From: Fibrobacter sp.
GTDB taxonomy: Bacteria; Fibrobacterota; Fibrobacteria; Fibrobacterales; Fibrobacteraceae
Length of the DNA stretch: 64,000 bases
Assembly (NCBI GenBank): GCA_024398875.1
Contig: JAKSIJ010000016.1
Span: forward strand, 1-64,000
Reading direction: 5' to 3'
Positions 22,271 through 30,983 of the stretch are shown here, in pieces. The notes below the pieces were generated by a model, which was given only the letters and a program-made list of their open reading frames with translations, made no database searches and had not been told where the DNA came from. The translations under genes were made by a program, and so were the position numbers. Numbering within the stretch: the stretch's first letter is position 1; each line of letters starts with the position of its first letter.

Positions 22271-22395
22271 GTTAAAACACGTGTTAGCGTGTTTTAACTG
22301 TGAGCAAAAGGGCCTCGGTATTAACCGAGGCTCGTTGCGAGAGGGCTGGCCGACCATAAAAGATTTGCTTGATTCTAGCCGGCCCGGTCTCGTAA
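22271..22395 (-). ncRNA. Candidate structured small RNA between terminators
   Basis: Three hairpins are packed between two convergent genes: GTTAAAACAC/GTGTTTTAAC (22271-22300), GCCTCGGT/ACCGAGGC, and a longer arm with outer CGAGA/TCTCG and inner GGGC/GCCC plus GGC/GCC. Read on the minus strand the long hairpin comes first and GCCTCGGT...ACCGAGGC then CCTTTT could serve as its terminator. No promoter was identified and strand is a guess. Confidence 0.3.
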
Positions 22396-22434
22396 AAAGA
22401 TTGTAAAGCTCGCTTTAGCGAGTCTTTACAATCG
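22396..22434 (-). terminator. Terminator overlapping the potD stop
   Basis: A long inverted repeat GATTGTAAAG-x-CTCGC / GCGAG-x-TTTACAATC is followed on the minus strand by TTTTTAC. It includes the last codons of potD. Confidence 0.85.
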
Positions 22435-23479
22435 TCCATGCTTCATCAAAGAGCTTGGCTGCATCACCTGGATCAGAGAGGAACACCATACGCTTGATTT
22501 CGGATTCGGTAGGATTGATGACGCGGTTTTCCTTGAAATCCTGGTCGATGACTTCAAGAGCGGCCTTGTTGGGTGTTGCGTAGAAGACGAACTTGGCGAG
22601 CTGAGCACCAGCCTGTCCATCCAGAATGTAGTTCATGAAGGCATAAGCACCTTCCACATTGGGAGCCTTGGAGCTAAGGGTCATAGCGTCCAGCCACATG
22701 AAGGAACCTTCCTTCGGAATCACATACTGGAGTGTGGAATCTTCGTCGATGGCAACAGCGGCTTCGCCATTGAAGACGATGGCTGCCCAGTCCATCTTGG
22801 AGAGGACCTTGTCCTTACCGCCCACAGAGCCGTCGAAGCCCAAGAAGTTCTTGTCCTTCTTTGCCTGGAGAATGAGTTCCACTGCCTTGTTGATTTCTTC
22901 CTGCTTCACGCTGTTGGCGTCAAAACCGAGAGCCTGGAGAGCCATGGAGAGCATGGAGCGGCTTTCTTCCAAGAGGCTGAAGCTGCCCTTGGTTTGAGAA
23001 GCATCAAAGAGCATGCTGTAGCTTACGCTATCCGGGTCCACTTCGTCACCGCGGAAGAGAATGCCGGTGGTGCCCCACAGGTAGGGAATAGTGTAGGTGT
23101 TGGTGGGGTCAAAGGCCTGGTTCAGGAACTGGGGCGCAATGTTCTTGCGGTTGGGAACCTTAGTGGTATCAATGGGGGCAATCAATCCCAGATGCACCAT
23201 CTGCTGAATCACCACGTCGCTAGCGATGACCACGTCATACTGGCTCGTGCCGGCAGCCTGGAGCTTGCCAATCATTTCCTCTTGGGCTTCGTAGAGTTCC
23301 AACTGGACTTTGTAACCAGTCTTCTTCTCAAAGTCTTCGAGCATGGCCGGGTCAATGTATTCACTGTAAATCATCACAGTGACGGTCTTTGTCTCGGCCT
23401 TTTGTTCTTGGGATTGCTCGTTGCAGGCAGTGAGAGCCATGACAGCGAGGAGGGAAAGTGCAAGGAGGAATTTTTTCAA
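22415..23479 (-). CDS. potD: Spermidine/putrescine ABC transporter substrate-binding lipoprotein
   Basis: 354 aa. The lipobox LTACNEQ shows lipid anchoring. The fold is that of PotD: an early VTVMIYSEYIDPAMLEDFEKKTGY strand-helix, then YDVVIASDVVIQQM, PYLWGTTGI and a late FMNYILDGQ region. It captures polyamine in the periplasm for PotBC. It is the last gene of potA-potB-potC-potD on the minus strand, separated from potC by 44 bp. The exact ligand (spermidine, putrescine or a related cation) is not predictable here. Confidence 0.9.
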   Translation of the reverse strand: MKKFLLALSLLAVMALTACNEQSQEQKAETKTVTVMIYSEYIDPAMLEDFEKKTGYKVQLELYEAQEEMIGKLQAAGTSQYDVVIASDVVIQQMVHLGLIAPIDTTKVPNRKNIAPQFLNQAFDPTNTYTIPYLWGTTGILFRGDEVDPDSVSYSMLFDASQTKGSFSLLEESRSMLSMALQALGFDANSVKQEEINKAVELILQAKKDKNFLGFDGSVGGKDKVLSKMDWAAIVFNGEAAVAIDEDSTLQYVIPKEGSFMWLDAMTLSSKAPNVEGAYAFMNYILDGQAGAQLAKFVFYATPNKAALEVIDQDFKENRVINPTESEIKRMVFLSDPGDAAKLFDEAWTIVKTR

Positions 23480-23523
23480 TTTATTTATCCTTACGGGGTT
23501 GATTGTTGATGTTTGTTGAAAAA

Positions 23524-24354
23524 TTATTTCTTTTGGAGGGCTTTGGGGGCCTTAATTTTATTTTTCATGGCCACGAGAAGCATTACAAACAACGTAATTG
23601 AGAAAATCAATGTGGAGAGGGCATGAATTTGAGGAGAAATTCCGCGCTTTAGGGAGCCGTAAATGTACAGCGGGAGCGTGGTGGATTTGGGGCCGCTGAC
23701 AAAGAAACTGATGATGAAATCGTCTAGGGAGAGGGTGAAGGCGAGAAGCGCACCGGCGATGATGGCAGTGGATAACTGGGGGATGATTACTCTGAACCAG
23801 GCTCCGGCGGTTGTGGCGTAGAGGTCTCGGGCGGCTTCAATCTGTTCGCTGCCGATGCTAACCAGGCGGCTCTGAACCACAAGCACCACAAAGCTGATTT
23901 CAAACGTCACGTGGGCGATGATAAGGGTAAGCATTCCCGGGTCAAAAATCGAAGTGAAACTGCGGAAGAGGGCGAATACGGAAACCAGGGCGATGGCCAT
24001 CAAAATGTCTGGCGTCACCACAGGGATGTTGATGCTCATGTCGAAGAAGTTCTGCATCTTCTTGCCCCAGGGGGTGCGGTGGATGCCAATGGCGAGAATC
24101 GTTCCGAGCACTGTGGAAATGATGGTGCTGACTACGGCCAGAATGACGGTATTCACCGTGGCGGTTTGCACTAGCACGTTATCGAAGAGTTTTGTGTACC
24201 AGTCGAAGGTAAAACCGCCCCAGGTCTGCCCATGTTTGTTTGCGTTGAAACTCTGAATCAAAACCAGAATCAGCGGCACGTAGAGGAGTAGAATCCCTGC
24301 GTAGGCGAGGATGCGGGAGAAGAGCGGAAGCGGTCTATTGGAATATCTAGACAA
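23524..24354 (-). CDS. potC: Polyamine ABC transporter permease PotC
   Basis: Inner-membrane permease with six hydrophobic segments. The EAA loop is recognisable at QIEAARDLYATTAGAWFRVIIPQL. A TTG start at 24354 (LSRYSNRPLP) has GGAGGGA just upstream. A TTG at 24384 would extend the protein by 10 residues and is less likely. The start overlaps the potB stop by a few bases, implying coupling. It pairs with PotB to form the channel. Confidence 0.9.
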   Translation of the reverse strand: MSRYSNRPLPLFSRILAYAGILLLYVPLILVLIQSFNANKHGQTWGGFTFDWYTKLFDNVLVQTATVNTVILAVVSTIISTVLGTILAIGIHRTPWGKKMQNFFDMSINIPVVTPDILMAIALVSVFALFRSFTSIFDPGMLTLIIAHVTFEISFVVLVVQSRLVSIGSEQIEAARDLYATTAGAWFRVIIPQLSTAIIAGALLAFTLSLDDFIISFFVSGPKSTTLPLYIYGSLKRGISPQIHALSTLIFSITLFVMLLVAMKNKIKAPKALQKK

Positions 24355-25261
24355 AATTCTTCCCTCCCACCTTTTGGAAGGCAACGAGACTTAGCACGCT
24401 GGAAATAATCAGCACGATTCCAAGCATGGCGCCGAAGGGCCAATCTAGAGCGGTTCCAAAGAACTGCTGCTGAATCATATTGCCAATCAAAATGTATTTG
24501 GCTCCGCCAAGAAGATCGCTCACCACATACATGCCGAGGGTGGGCACCAAAGTCAAAACGACGCTAGCCACAATGCCTGGCATCATCTGGGAGAGAATGC
24601 CGTGATAGAAAACGCGGACGGGCTTTGCGTACAAATCCTTGGCGGCTTCCACAATGCCCCAGTCCAAACGCTCCACGCTGGTGTAGAGGGGGAGGACTGC
24701 AAAGGGAAGCATGCAACTCACCATGCCGATGTAGACGGCGAATGTTCCCGGATAGAGGGCTTCGTTTTCGCCAATGATTCCGAGAAATCTTGCAATCCAG
24801 GTGGGGGGCATCTGGGAACCGAGGAGAATCATCCAGGCATAGGTGCGAATGACCAGGTTTGTGCAGCTGGGAACCATGACGAGAGCGAGCAAAAGTGTGC
24901 GCATGGATTTGCCGTGAGAGCCAATCCAGAAGGCCATGGGAATGCCTACCACGAGGCAGAGAATGGTGGTGATGACAGCGATTTTGAAGCTTCGCCAGAT
25001 GATGAGAAGATTGTCTGCAGACCAGCCAAAACTGCTGTAGCCCAAAAGTTTCTTCACGTTGTCGAGGCTGAACGTCCAGTCGATGGTGCCGTAGGAGCCG
25101 CGCTGGGCAAAAGCCATCACCAAAAGGAAGATGGTTGGCAGGAGCAAGAAAACTAGAAGCCAGAGCATGCCGGGGCCCGTGAGCAAAAGCCCGAACTTCC
25201 GCATTCTGCTGCGTGTGGTGAGCTTGCCTTCAAAGACTTCTGTTGTGTTGCTGTTTGCCAT
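24347..25261 (-). CDS. potB: Polyamine ABC transporter permease PotB
   Basis: 304 aa with about six transmembrane helices. The EAA loop appears as GIVEAAKDLYAKPVRVFYHGIL. The N-terminal ~25 residues are hydrophilic. The ATG overlaps the potA stop by one base (TAATG), and its own 3' end overlaps potC, so potABC are translationally coupled. It forms the heterodimeric channel with PotC. Confidence 0.92.
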   Translation of the reverse strand: MANSNTTEVFEGKLTTRSRMRKFGLLLTGPGMLWLLVFLLLPTIFLLVMAFAQRGSYGTIDWTFSLDNVKKLLGYSSFGWSADNLLIIWRSFKIAVITTILCLVVGIPMAFWIGSHGKSMRTLLLALVMVPSCTNLVIRTYAWMILLGSQMPPTWIARFLGIIGENEALYPGTFAVYIGMVSCMLPFAVLPLYTSVERLDWGIVEAAKDLYAKPVRVFYHGILSQMMPGIVASVVLTLVPTLGMYVVSDLLGGAKYILIGNMIQQQFFGTALDWPFGAMLGIVLIISSVLSLVAFQKVGGKNFV

Positions 25262-26328
25262 TAGTCGCTTAGCACTTGCAGATACTGAGGCTCCATGTAG
25301 AGCTCCACTTCATCGCCAGGATTGTAAATCTGGTCCGGGTCCGTCATGACGCGGAGGGTGAGCGGCCCGAAGTCGGCGTGCAGTTCCCAATAGTCCCCAC
25401 GGAAAATTCTCTCGAGAATTTTCGCATGGAAGACATTGTTTTCGAAATGTTCGCCCGGAGTGCACACATGGATGTCTTCCATGCGGATGGCCACCCCGCC
25501 GCAGCACTTGCCGCCCGCATCGGCCATCCACGCGGGGATTTTCTCCACCACGAGATTTCCGAAGGCCGCCTTGACGCAGGTGTCCGAAACTTTTTCGCAT
25601 TCCAGAATGTTGCATTCGCCCATGAAGGTCGCTACAAAGCGGTTCACCGGATGTTCGTAAACATCTTCCGGCGTTCCATCCTGTACCAGCTTGCCCTTGT
25701 ACATCACGAGGATTCGGTCGCTCACGGCAATGGCTTCGTCCTGATCGTGGGTCACCATGATAAAGGTGGTGTCCGTCTTCTTCTGAATCTCACGAAGTTC
25801 CACCTGCAGTTTTTTGCGGAGGTTTGCGTCCAAAGCGCTGAGGGGTTCGTCCAGCAAAAGAATGTCGGGTTCGTTCACTAGGGCCCGTGCTAAAGCCACG
25901 CGCTGCTTCTGGCCACCGCTCAATGTGGAGGGCATCTCGGACGCGAGATCCGTGATGTTCACCAGTTCGAGCATCGCCTGTACACGCCTATCAATCTCAT
26001 CCTTGGGAACCTTCTTGCTCTTGAGACCGAAGGCAACATTCTTATACACGTTCAAGTGCGGGAACAGGGCGTAGTTTTGGAACACCGTGTTGATGTCGCG
26101 CTTGTCGGGAGACTTTTTGGAAATATCCTCATTCCCAAGAAACACACGACCTTCGTCGGCCTTCGCAAAACCACCGATGATGCGGAGAAGCGTTGTCTTG
26201 CCGCAGCCGGAGGGCCCCAGTAGCGTTACAAACTCCCCATCCTTGATGGTGACTTCAATTCCCTTTAGAACTTCTTTACCGGCAAAGCTCTTCTTGATGC
26301 CATTGATGTGGAGGTCTACGCTTTCCAT
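25261..26328 (-). CDS. potA: Polyamine ABC transporter ATPase PotA
   Basis: 355 aa. Walker A GPSGCGKTTLL, signature LSGGQKQRVALARAL and Walker B ILLLDEPLSALD are complete. The C-terminal ~110 residues form a TOBE-like regulatory domain. A run of cysteine and glycine (GGKCCGG) within it is unusual for PotA. It energises PotBC import. It starts 9 bp after the aminotransferase stop, so the operon may begin with that gene. Confidence 0.93.
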   Translation of the reverse strand: MESVDLHINGIKKSFAGKEVLKGIEVTIKDGEFVTLLGPSGCGKTTLLRIIGGFAKADEGRVFLGNEDISKKSPDKRDINTVFQNYALFPHLNVYKNVAFGLKSKKVPKDEIDRRVQAMLELVNITDLASEMPSTLSGGQKQRVALARALVNEPDILLLDEPLSALDANLRKKLQVELREIQKKTDTTFIMVTHDQDEAIAVSDRILVMYKGKLVQDGTPEDVYEHPVNRFVATFMGECNILECEKVSDTCVKAAFGNLVVEKIPAWMADAGGKCCGGVAIRMEDIHVCTPGEHFENNVFHAKILERIFRGDYWELHADFGPLTLRVMTDPDQIYNPGDEVELYMEPQYLQVLSD

Positions 26329-26337
26329 TAGCCCTTT

Positions 26338-27639
26338 CTAGCTCTTGACGTATGCCTTGATGGCATCGCGGATGGAGGTGAACACGTGGCGGAGTTCCGT
26401 TTCATCTTCTTCCAGAAGGGTAATGCGGAATCCTTGCAAATCACTGCAGAAGCTGGAGCTTGGCACAACGCAGATGCCAGTGGCCCCCAGGAGGTAATAC
26501 ACAAAGCGGTAGTCCGGGTTGGGGGCGGCGTCAGCCCATTTTTCCACCAGTTCGCGAATCTTCTTGTCCTGGATTTCCAACTTCTGCTTCATGTTGAGCA
26601 CGCCATCCTTGAAGACGATGGTGTTGTAGAATGCACCATAGGTGGGGTTGAAGTAGAGTTCAGGAACGTCGCTCAAGATTTCGTTGATGAGGGCGCTTCT
26701 GCGGCCAATCTTTTCGTTCAGGGCCTTGCGGTGTTCCGCAAAGCGGGTGTCACCCAGTACCTGAGGAATGGTGAGCTGAGGAATGGTGGTGGAGCACACT
26801 TCAATCATCTTAGCGTTGTCTAGAGCGCGGCAGAATTCATCGAACTGAGGGTCCTTATCGCGGTTGTAGTATTCCGCCCAACCGCAGCGGGCACCTGGCC
26901 ACGGGTATTCCTTGGAGATGCCCTTCAAGGCAATGCCCGGAACTTCGCCGATGACTTCAGCCAAGGCGATGGCGTGAGCGCCATTGTACACAATCTTGTT
27001 GTAGATTTCGTCGCAGATGATGAAGAGCCCGTAACGGCGGGCGATGTCCACAATCTTTTCCAGGTGTTCACGAGTGTAGACCATGCCTGTCGGATTATCG
27101 GGGTTGATAATCAAAATGCCCGCGATGCTGGGATTGAACTTCACCTTGTTTTCCAGTTCTTCCAAATCCGGATACCAGTGGTCCTCGGGCTTCAGTCGAT
27201 AGGTGATGGGAGCCGTGTGGGCATGGGCCGCTTCTGCAGAGCTGTGGGTGCTATAGGCAGGGGAGGGGCCGATAATGCGGGTTGTCAAAGAAAGCAGCCC
27301 GTAAATGGTGGCGATGGCATCACCCAACCCGTTAAAGAACAGAATGTCGTCGGCTGTAATCTGGGCTCCGCCCAACTTGTTGGTCTGGGTGGCAATGTAT
27401 TCACGAGTGGAAAGCACGCCTTTGGAGGGGCAATAGCCGTAGCTCGGGTTCTGCTGGACGATGTTGGAGACGATGTCCTTGATCCAGCCCGGAAGCTGGC
27501 ACTTCTTTTCGATGGGGTCGCCGATGTTTTCCCAGTGAATCTTGAGCCCCAATGCCTTTAACTGATTTGCCTTCTTCACAATCTCGCGGATTTCGTACGA
27601 GAGTTCCTTGGCACCTTCAGTTAACAAACGCTTTCTCAT
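26338..27639 (-). CDS. Class I/II PLP-dependent aminotransferase
   Basis: 433 aa. Fold type I aminotransferase: the substrate segment NIGDPIEK, the cofactor motif IINPDNPTGMVY, the DEIYNKIVY motif and the PLP-lysine region LKGISKEYPWPGARCGW are present. The family includes aspartate, alanine and aromatic aminotransferases. The sequence alone does not give the substrate. Position immediately before potABCD with a 9-bp gap suggests cotranscription and a possible link to amine or amino-acid metabolism, but this is only inference. Confidence 0.85.
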   Translation of the reverse strand: MRKRLLTEGAKELSYEIREIVKKANQLKALGLKIHWENIGDPIEKKCQLPGWIKDIVSNIVQQNPSYGYCPSKGVLSTREYIATQTNKLGGAQITADDILFFNGLGDAIATIYGLLSLTTRIIGPSPAYSTHSSAEAAHAHTAPITYRLKPEDHWYPDLEELENKVKFNPSIAGILIINPDNPTGMVYTREHLEKIVDIARRYGLFIICDEIYNKIVYNGAHAIALAEVIGEVPGIALKGISKEYPWPGARCGWAEYYNRDKDPQFDEFCRALDNAKMIEVCSTTIPQLTIPQVLGDTRFAEHRKALNEKIGRRSALINEILSDVPELYFNPTYGAFYNTIVFKDGVLNMKQKLEIQDKKIRELVEKWADAAPNPDYRFVYYLLGATGICVVPSSSFCSDLQGFRITLLEEDETELRHVFTSIRDAIKAYVKS

Positions 27640-27692
27640 TTTGAGACTCCTCTAAAAAATTTTACGGGAGAAATGTAGTTATCTTTGAGGTG

Positions 27693-28094
27693 ATGTTTGA
27701 CCCGATTCGCAAAAAAGAAGTCCCTGATACCCCCGAAGAGCAGGTGCGCCAGGCCACTATCCGTTTTCTCCTGGATGTGGTGAAGGTTCCGGAGGGTGAA
27801 ATTAGCGTGGAGTTCGAGCTCATGCGGGTGGACCCGAAGACGGAAGACCGGGCGGACATCGTGGTGCACAACTTTCGGGCGGGGGAGCCTTTGAGCAAAC
27901 CCTGGCTCCTGGTGGAATGCAAGGCTCCCGGGGAATACACCTGGGAAGGGCTCCAGGTACAGCTCAATAAATACTTGAAGATTCTTACACCCAAGTACGT
28001 GATGCTTGCCCTGGGCGATGCTACGCGTTACTTTGTTCTAAATCCAGAAACAAAGCGCTTTACAAAGATTGAGACGCTGCCGGAATACGGCTAG
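27693..28094 (+). CDS. HsdR N-terminal-like nuclease-fold protein
   Basis: About 133 aa. The sequence RADIVVH...PWLLVECKAPGEY has the D-x(n)-ExK pattern of PD-(D/E)xK nucleases, as in the stand-alone 'type I restriction enzyme R N-terminal domain' (HSDR_N) proteins. There is no helicase, methylase or specificity gene, so this is not a restriction system. The start is uncertain (GTG 27690 or ATG 27693). Its 3' end overlaps the convergent trmFO by 35 bp. Confidence 0.75.
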   Translation: MFDPIRKKEVPDTPEEQVRQATIRFLLDVVKVPEGEISVEFELMRVDPKTEDRADIVVHNFRAGEPLSKPWLLVECKAPGEYTWEGLQVQLNKYLKILTPKYVMLALGDATRYFVLNPETKRFTKIETLPEYG

Positions 28095-29406
28095 CAATCC
28101 ATTCCCGCAGGGCGCGCTCGGCGTTTGCGGCAAGGATTTCCTTCTTGTTCTTCTTTTTCAATCCCTCTTGGTGAGGGAGCAATCCGAAGTTGAAGTTCAT
28201 GGGCTGGAAGTCTTCGTTTTCTTCCACCAGGCGGTTCATCAATGCGGCGATGCAGCACTCGTCAGGGAGTGGGTCGGCATGACCGTGGAGAATGGTCTGG
28301 GCCATATTCCAGGCGGCATACCAGCCTGTGGCAACGGCTTCCGTATAGCCCTCGGAACCCGTAATCTGCCCCGCAAACCAGGTAGGGGGAATTCCCTTGG
28401 CGCAATCCAGTTCAGGCCTTAGGCGAAGTGTCGCATCCAGAAATTTCGGGCTTTCGATGAAGGTGTTCCGGTGCATGCAACCCAGGCGTGCGAACTTGGC
28501 GTTTTTCAACGCCGGCACCATGGTGAAAATCTCTTTCTGGGTGCCCCATTTGAGGCGGGTCTGGAAGCCCACCATGTTGTAGAGGGTCTTCTGCTTGTTC
28601 TCGGCACGGAGTTGAATTACCGCATACCACAAGTGTCCATTGTTCCCCAGGCCAAGACCGATGGGGCGCATGGGTCCGTGGCGGAGGGTTTCGTAGCCAC
28701 GGCGGGCCAATTCTTCCACGGGCAAACAGCCTTCAAAAAGTTCATGCTTTTCAAAGGGGCGAGGCTCGATGCCTTCCGCTTCGCAGAGGGCCGCCACAAA
28801 CTTCTCGTAAGTTTCCCTATCCAGAGGGCAGTTGATGAAATCGGCGGTTTCGCCCTTCTCCCAGCGGTTCATGTAGAAGGCATGGTCAAAGTCGATGCTG
28901 TCCGTTTCCACCACCGGGGCGATGGCGTCAAAAAAATGCAGGCGGTTGCTGCCCAGGCGCTTGAAGATGTCGTCGGCCAAAGCGTCGCTGGCCAAGGGCC
29001 CTGCGGCAACCAGGGTGGGGCAGTCCCCTTCCAGGCTCGTGACTTCTTCTCGCTTGAGGTGGATGTTCGGAGATTCGGCGATTTTCCGCTCCACGGATTC
29101 GCTAAAAATGTCCCGGTTCACGGTGAGGGAATCGCCGGCAGGGACAGCTGCCTCCCGGGCGCTATCCAGGAGGAAACTCCCAAGCATGGTGAGTTCCTGC
29201 TTCAGAAGACCGTGGGCGCTTGTGACGCCTAAGGCTTTAAAACTGTTGGAGCAGACCAGTTGGGCCAAGTGTCCGTCGCGGTGCGCCGGAGTCTGCTTGA
29301 CGGGGCGCATCTCGTAGAGATCCACCTGAAAACCGCGACTTGCCAACTGCAAAGCCGCCTCGCAGCCTGCAAGACCACCACCGATAACGCGCACCTTTTC
29401 GTTCAT
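28060..29406 (-). CDS. trmFO: Folate/FAD-dependent tRNA m5U54 methyltransferase
   Basis: 448 aa from ATG at 29406. It starts MNEKVRVIGGGLAGCEAALQLA, the canonical FAD-binding motif. TrmFO makes ribothymidine at tRNA position 54 using methylenetetrahydrofolate. Other hallmarks are YEMRPVKQTPAH, LVCSNSFKAL, GLGNNGHLWYAVIQLRAEN, GFQTRLKWGTQ and QITGSEGYTEA. An ATG nine codons upstream is possible but would precede the conserved start. The enzyme is typical of bacteria lacking TrmA. Confidence 0.94.
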   Translation of the reverse strand: MNEKVRVIGGGLAGCEAALQLASRGFQVDLYEMRPVKQTPAHRDGHLAQLVCSNSFKALGVTSAHGLLKQELTMLGSFLLDSAREAAVPAGDSLTVNRDIFSESVERKIAESPNIHLKREEVTSLEGDCPTLVAAGPLASDALADDIFKRLGSNRLHFFDAIAPVVETDSIDFDHAFYMNRWEKGETADFINCPLDRETYEKFVAALCEAEGIEPRPFEKHELFEGCLPVEELARRGYETLRHGPMRPIGLGLGNNGHLWYAVIQLRAENKQKTLYNMVGFQTRLKWGTQKEIFTMVPALKNAKFARLGCMHRNTFIESPKFLDATLRLRPELDCAKGIPPTWFAGQITGSEGYTEAVATGWYAAWNMAQTILHGHADPLPDECCIAALMNRLVEENEDFQPMNFNFGLLPHQEGLKKKNKKEILAANAERALREWIASRIPAASQSL

Positions 29407-29660
29407 AGGGGGAAATGTAGTAATTGAGGGCAATTCACAATTTAAAATTCAAAATTCATAATTCAAAATTCATAATTAGTGCTTCGCACTCATTTTGACA
29501 TCGGCTCGGAAGTGCCCGAGCAAGCTCGGTCGCTGCACTCGCCTCGACAAAATTCAAAATTAGGTCGCTGGCGCAATACTCGCCAGATATGATTCACAAT
29601 ATGAAATTTTACCAAAAAAACTTCGTAAACATTGCTTTACGCAAAATTTAGGAAAAATAC
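29407..29660. repeat. Intergenic repeat block (no gene seen)
   Basis: The first part (29428-29481) is a string of aattcaaaatt/aattcataatt units. It is followed by a dyad-rich segment (gaagtgcccgagcaagctcg) and more aattcaaaatt. No convincing coding frame was found here. Confidence 0.7.
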
Positions 29661-29688
29661 TTGACATTTTTTTTTGGGGGGGTATATT
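29661..29688 (+). promoter_or_regulatory. Strong sigma-70-type promoter upstream of FISUMP gene
   Basis: A perfect TTGACA at 29661-29666, a 16-bp spacer containing T9 and G7 runs, and TATATT at 29683-29688. Transcription would start near 29695 and run into the small frame and the FISUMP gene. Confidence 0.6.
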
Positions 29689-29722
29689 TGGTATAAGAAA
29701 ATTGCGAGTTTTTTTGGAACTG

Positions 29723-29881
29723 ATGCGCCTAAAACGCAAATCCTTTATGTTTGAAGGAGAAGTTCGCATCATGATTTATGTGGCTATAACCAAAGATAAA
29801 GTCCTATCTGATATAGGAAATATGGTCAAGGTGAATCAGTCAAAGCTCAATGCCAAGGCCAGTCCTTTTAGATTGAAATAA
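29723..29881 (+). CDS. Possible 52-aa small protein, unknown
   Basis: The frame begins MRLKRKSFMFEGEVRIM and ends SPFRLK. A good GAAGGAG lies inside it at 29753-29759 and could serve an internal ATG at 29771 (36 aa). The stop is 11 bp before the FISUMP ATG and overlaps its ribosome-binding region. It lies directly downstream of a good promoter. No family is recognised. It could be an upstream leader frame or chance. Confidence 0.3.
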   Translation: MRLKRKSFMFEGEVRIMIYVAITKDKVLSDIGNMVKVNQSKLNAKASPFRLK

Positions 29882-29892
29882 GGAACAAATGC

Positions 29893-30543
29893 ATGAAAAA
29901 GAAAATTTGTATCGGAATGTTATTCGCGGCAATGACACTTGCTGCCTGCGGTGGCTCCGGCGCAACGGATCCGGATGATGTTTCTTCCTCAAATTCAATG
30001 GCAAACGGAACGGATCTTGCTGCGGAAGAGGATTGTTCCGTCGTTACGGATGCCTGTGAAGGTCAAAAGTACAAGACCACAACCATAGGTGACCAAGTCT
30101 GGATGGCTCAGAACCTGAATATCGCCACGGAAGAATCCTGGTGCTACGATGATGACCCAGCCAACTGCGAAACATATGGCCGCCTGTACACTTGGTATGC
30201 CGCACAAACGGTATGCCCCGCTGGCTGGCACCTGCCAAGCAAGGGGGAATTTGAAACGCTGTTGGAGAGTGTTGGGTCAAGTGCTGAGGAACGCTCAGAC
30301 AATCTAAGGGATTCGTCTTGGAGTTTTCACCAGGATAAGTATGGCTTCTCTGCGCTCCCTGCTGGCTACTACTTCACCTACTACAAGGAGTTCCACGATT
30401 TGGGCAACGACGCCTACTTTTGGTCTTCTACGATGGATAATGAGAGCAATGTTTACGCCTTGGGCGTAAACAACCTCATTTCGTATGTCCGCATCTTCGC
30501 TAGGACCAATGGCTGCTCGGTGCGTTGTATCAAGGACAACTAG
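29893..30543 (+). CDS. FISUMP-domain lipoprotein
   Basis: 216 aa. The lipobox LAACGGSG shows a lipid-anchored exported protein. A short Ser/Asp-rich linker leads to a FISUMP domain with QVWMAQNLNIA, GRLYTWYAAQ, CPAGWHLPSKGEFETL, YGFSALPAGYY, FWSSTM and a terminal CSVRCIKDN. Unlike two of the other FISUMP genes here, it lacks long poly-Ser repeats. Function of the family is unknown. Confidence 0.9.
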   Translation: MKKKICIGMLFAAMTLAACGGSGATDPDDVSSSNSMANGTDLAAEEDCSVVTDACEGQKYKTTTIGDQVWMAQNLNIATEESWCYDDDPANCETYGRLYTWYAAQTVCPAGWHLPSKGEFETLLESVGSSAEERSDNLRDSSWSFHQDKYGFSALPAGYYFTYYKEFHDLGNDAYFWSSTMDNESNVYALGVNNLISYVRIFARTNGCSVRCIKDN

Positions 30544-30804
30544 GCACCCACCGAAGGTGGTGGCCTAGCAGGGGCCAAGCGAAGCCGGGCCCCACAAAAA
30601 GATTTTCCCCAGGCGCAGCCCCAGTGTTCTGCCCTTCGCGATGACGTAGAATTGACATTGCCATAATTTGATTCAATTTTGCACATTCTCGGCTTGCCTG
30701 GAAAAAACTGGCATTCCTGCAAACAGTTGTTAGCAAAAAGACAACGATTGTTTGCAAAATGCAAATTTTGAAGATAAAATTAGCGGAACCATACAAATTT
30801 TTAT
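30544..30804. other. Intergenic region with hairpins, no gene seen
   Basis: GC-rich dyads directly after the FISUMP stop (CCACCGAAGGTGG; GGGGCC...GGGCCCC) followed by CCACAAAAAGATTTT may act as a terminator. The rest is AT-rich and leads to the TATATT of the antitoxin RNA. Confidence 0.5.
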
Positions 30805-30810
30805 TATATT
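30805..30810 (+). promoter_or_regulatory. -10 element for type III antitoxin RNA
   Basis: TATATT ends 4 bp before the first repeat unit, placing the transcript start at about 30816-30818, at the beginning of the repeat array. No good -35 is seen. Confidence 0.45.
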
Positions 30811-30814
30811 ATGC

Positions 30815-30922
30815 ATTGATGACAGGGTGACAGAGCCGCCACCTGAGACAAAAAAGAAAGCTCAAATTGATGACAGGGTGGTAGAGCGACCACCTGAGAC
30901 AAAAAAGAAAGCTCATTAGATG
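30815..30922 (+). ncRNA. Type III antitoxin RNA repeats (TenpI/ToxI-like)
   Basis: Two 51-nt direct repeats with no spacer (30815-30865 and 30866-30916) and the first bases of a third. In each unit GGTG...CACC can form a stem whose loop carries GAGC, and GAGC is complementary to GCTC near the unit's 3' end, giving an H-type pseudoknot. An A-rich linker (gacaaaaaagaaa) separates the parts. In unit 2 the stem gains a fifth G:C pair. Direct repeats, a terminator and a ToxN-fold gene in this order are the hallmark of type III toxin-antitoxin loci, where the toxin cuts the RNA into units that then inhibit it. Confidence 0.8.
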
Positions 30923-30961
30923 ACGCTGTTTCTTATATCAAGTAAGGAACAGCGTTTTTTT
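30923..30961 (+). terminator. Terminator between antitoxin RNA and toxin gene
   Basis: A 13-bp stem (ACGCTGTTTCTTA / TAAGGAACAGCGT, one G:T) is followed by TTTTTTT. In type III systems this leaky terminator sets the excess of antitoxin RNA over toxin mRNA. Confidence 0.9.
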
Positions 30962-30983
30962 ATTTGCCCAAAAAAGAAATCAA

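Noticed and set aside
27693-28094. A type I restriction system
   Set aside because: Only an HsdR N-terminal-like nuclease fold is present, with no helicase, methylase or specificity gene nearby.
30815-30916. Direct repeats as a CRISPR array
   Set aside because: The repeats abut with no spacers, and a terminator plus ToxN-like gene follow.
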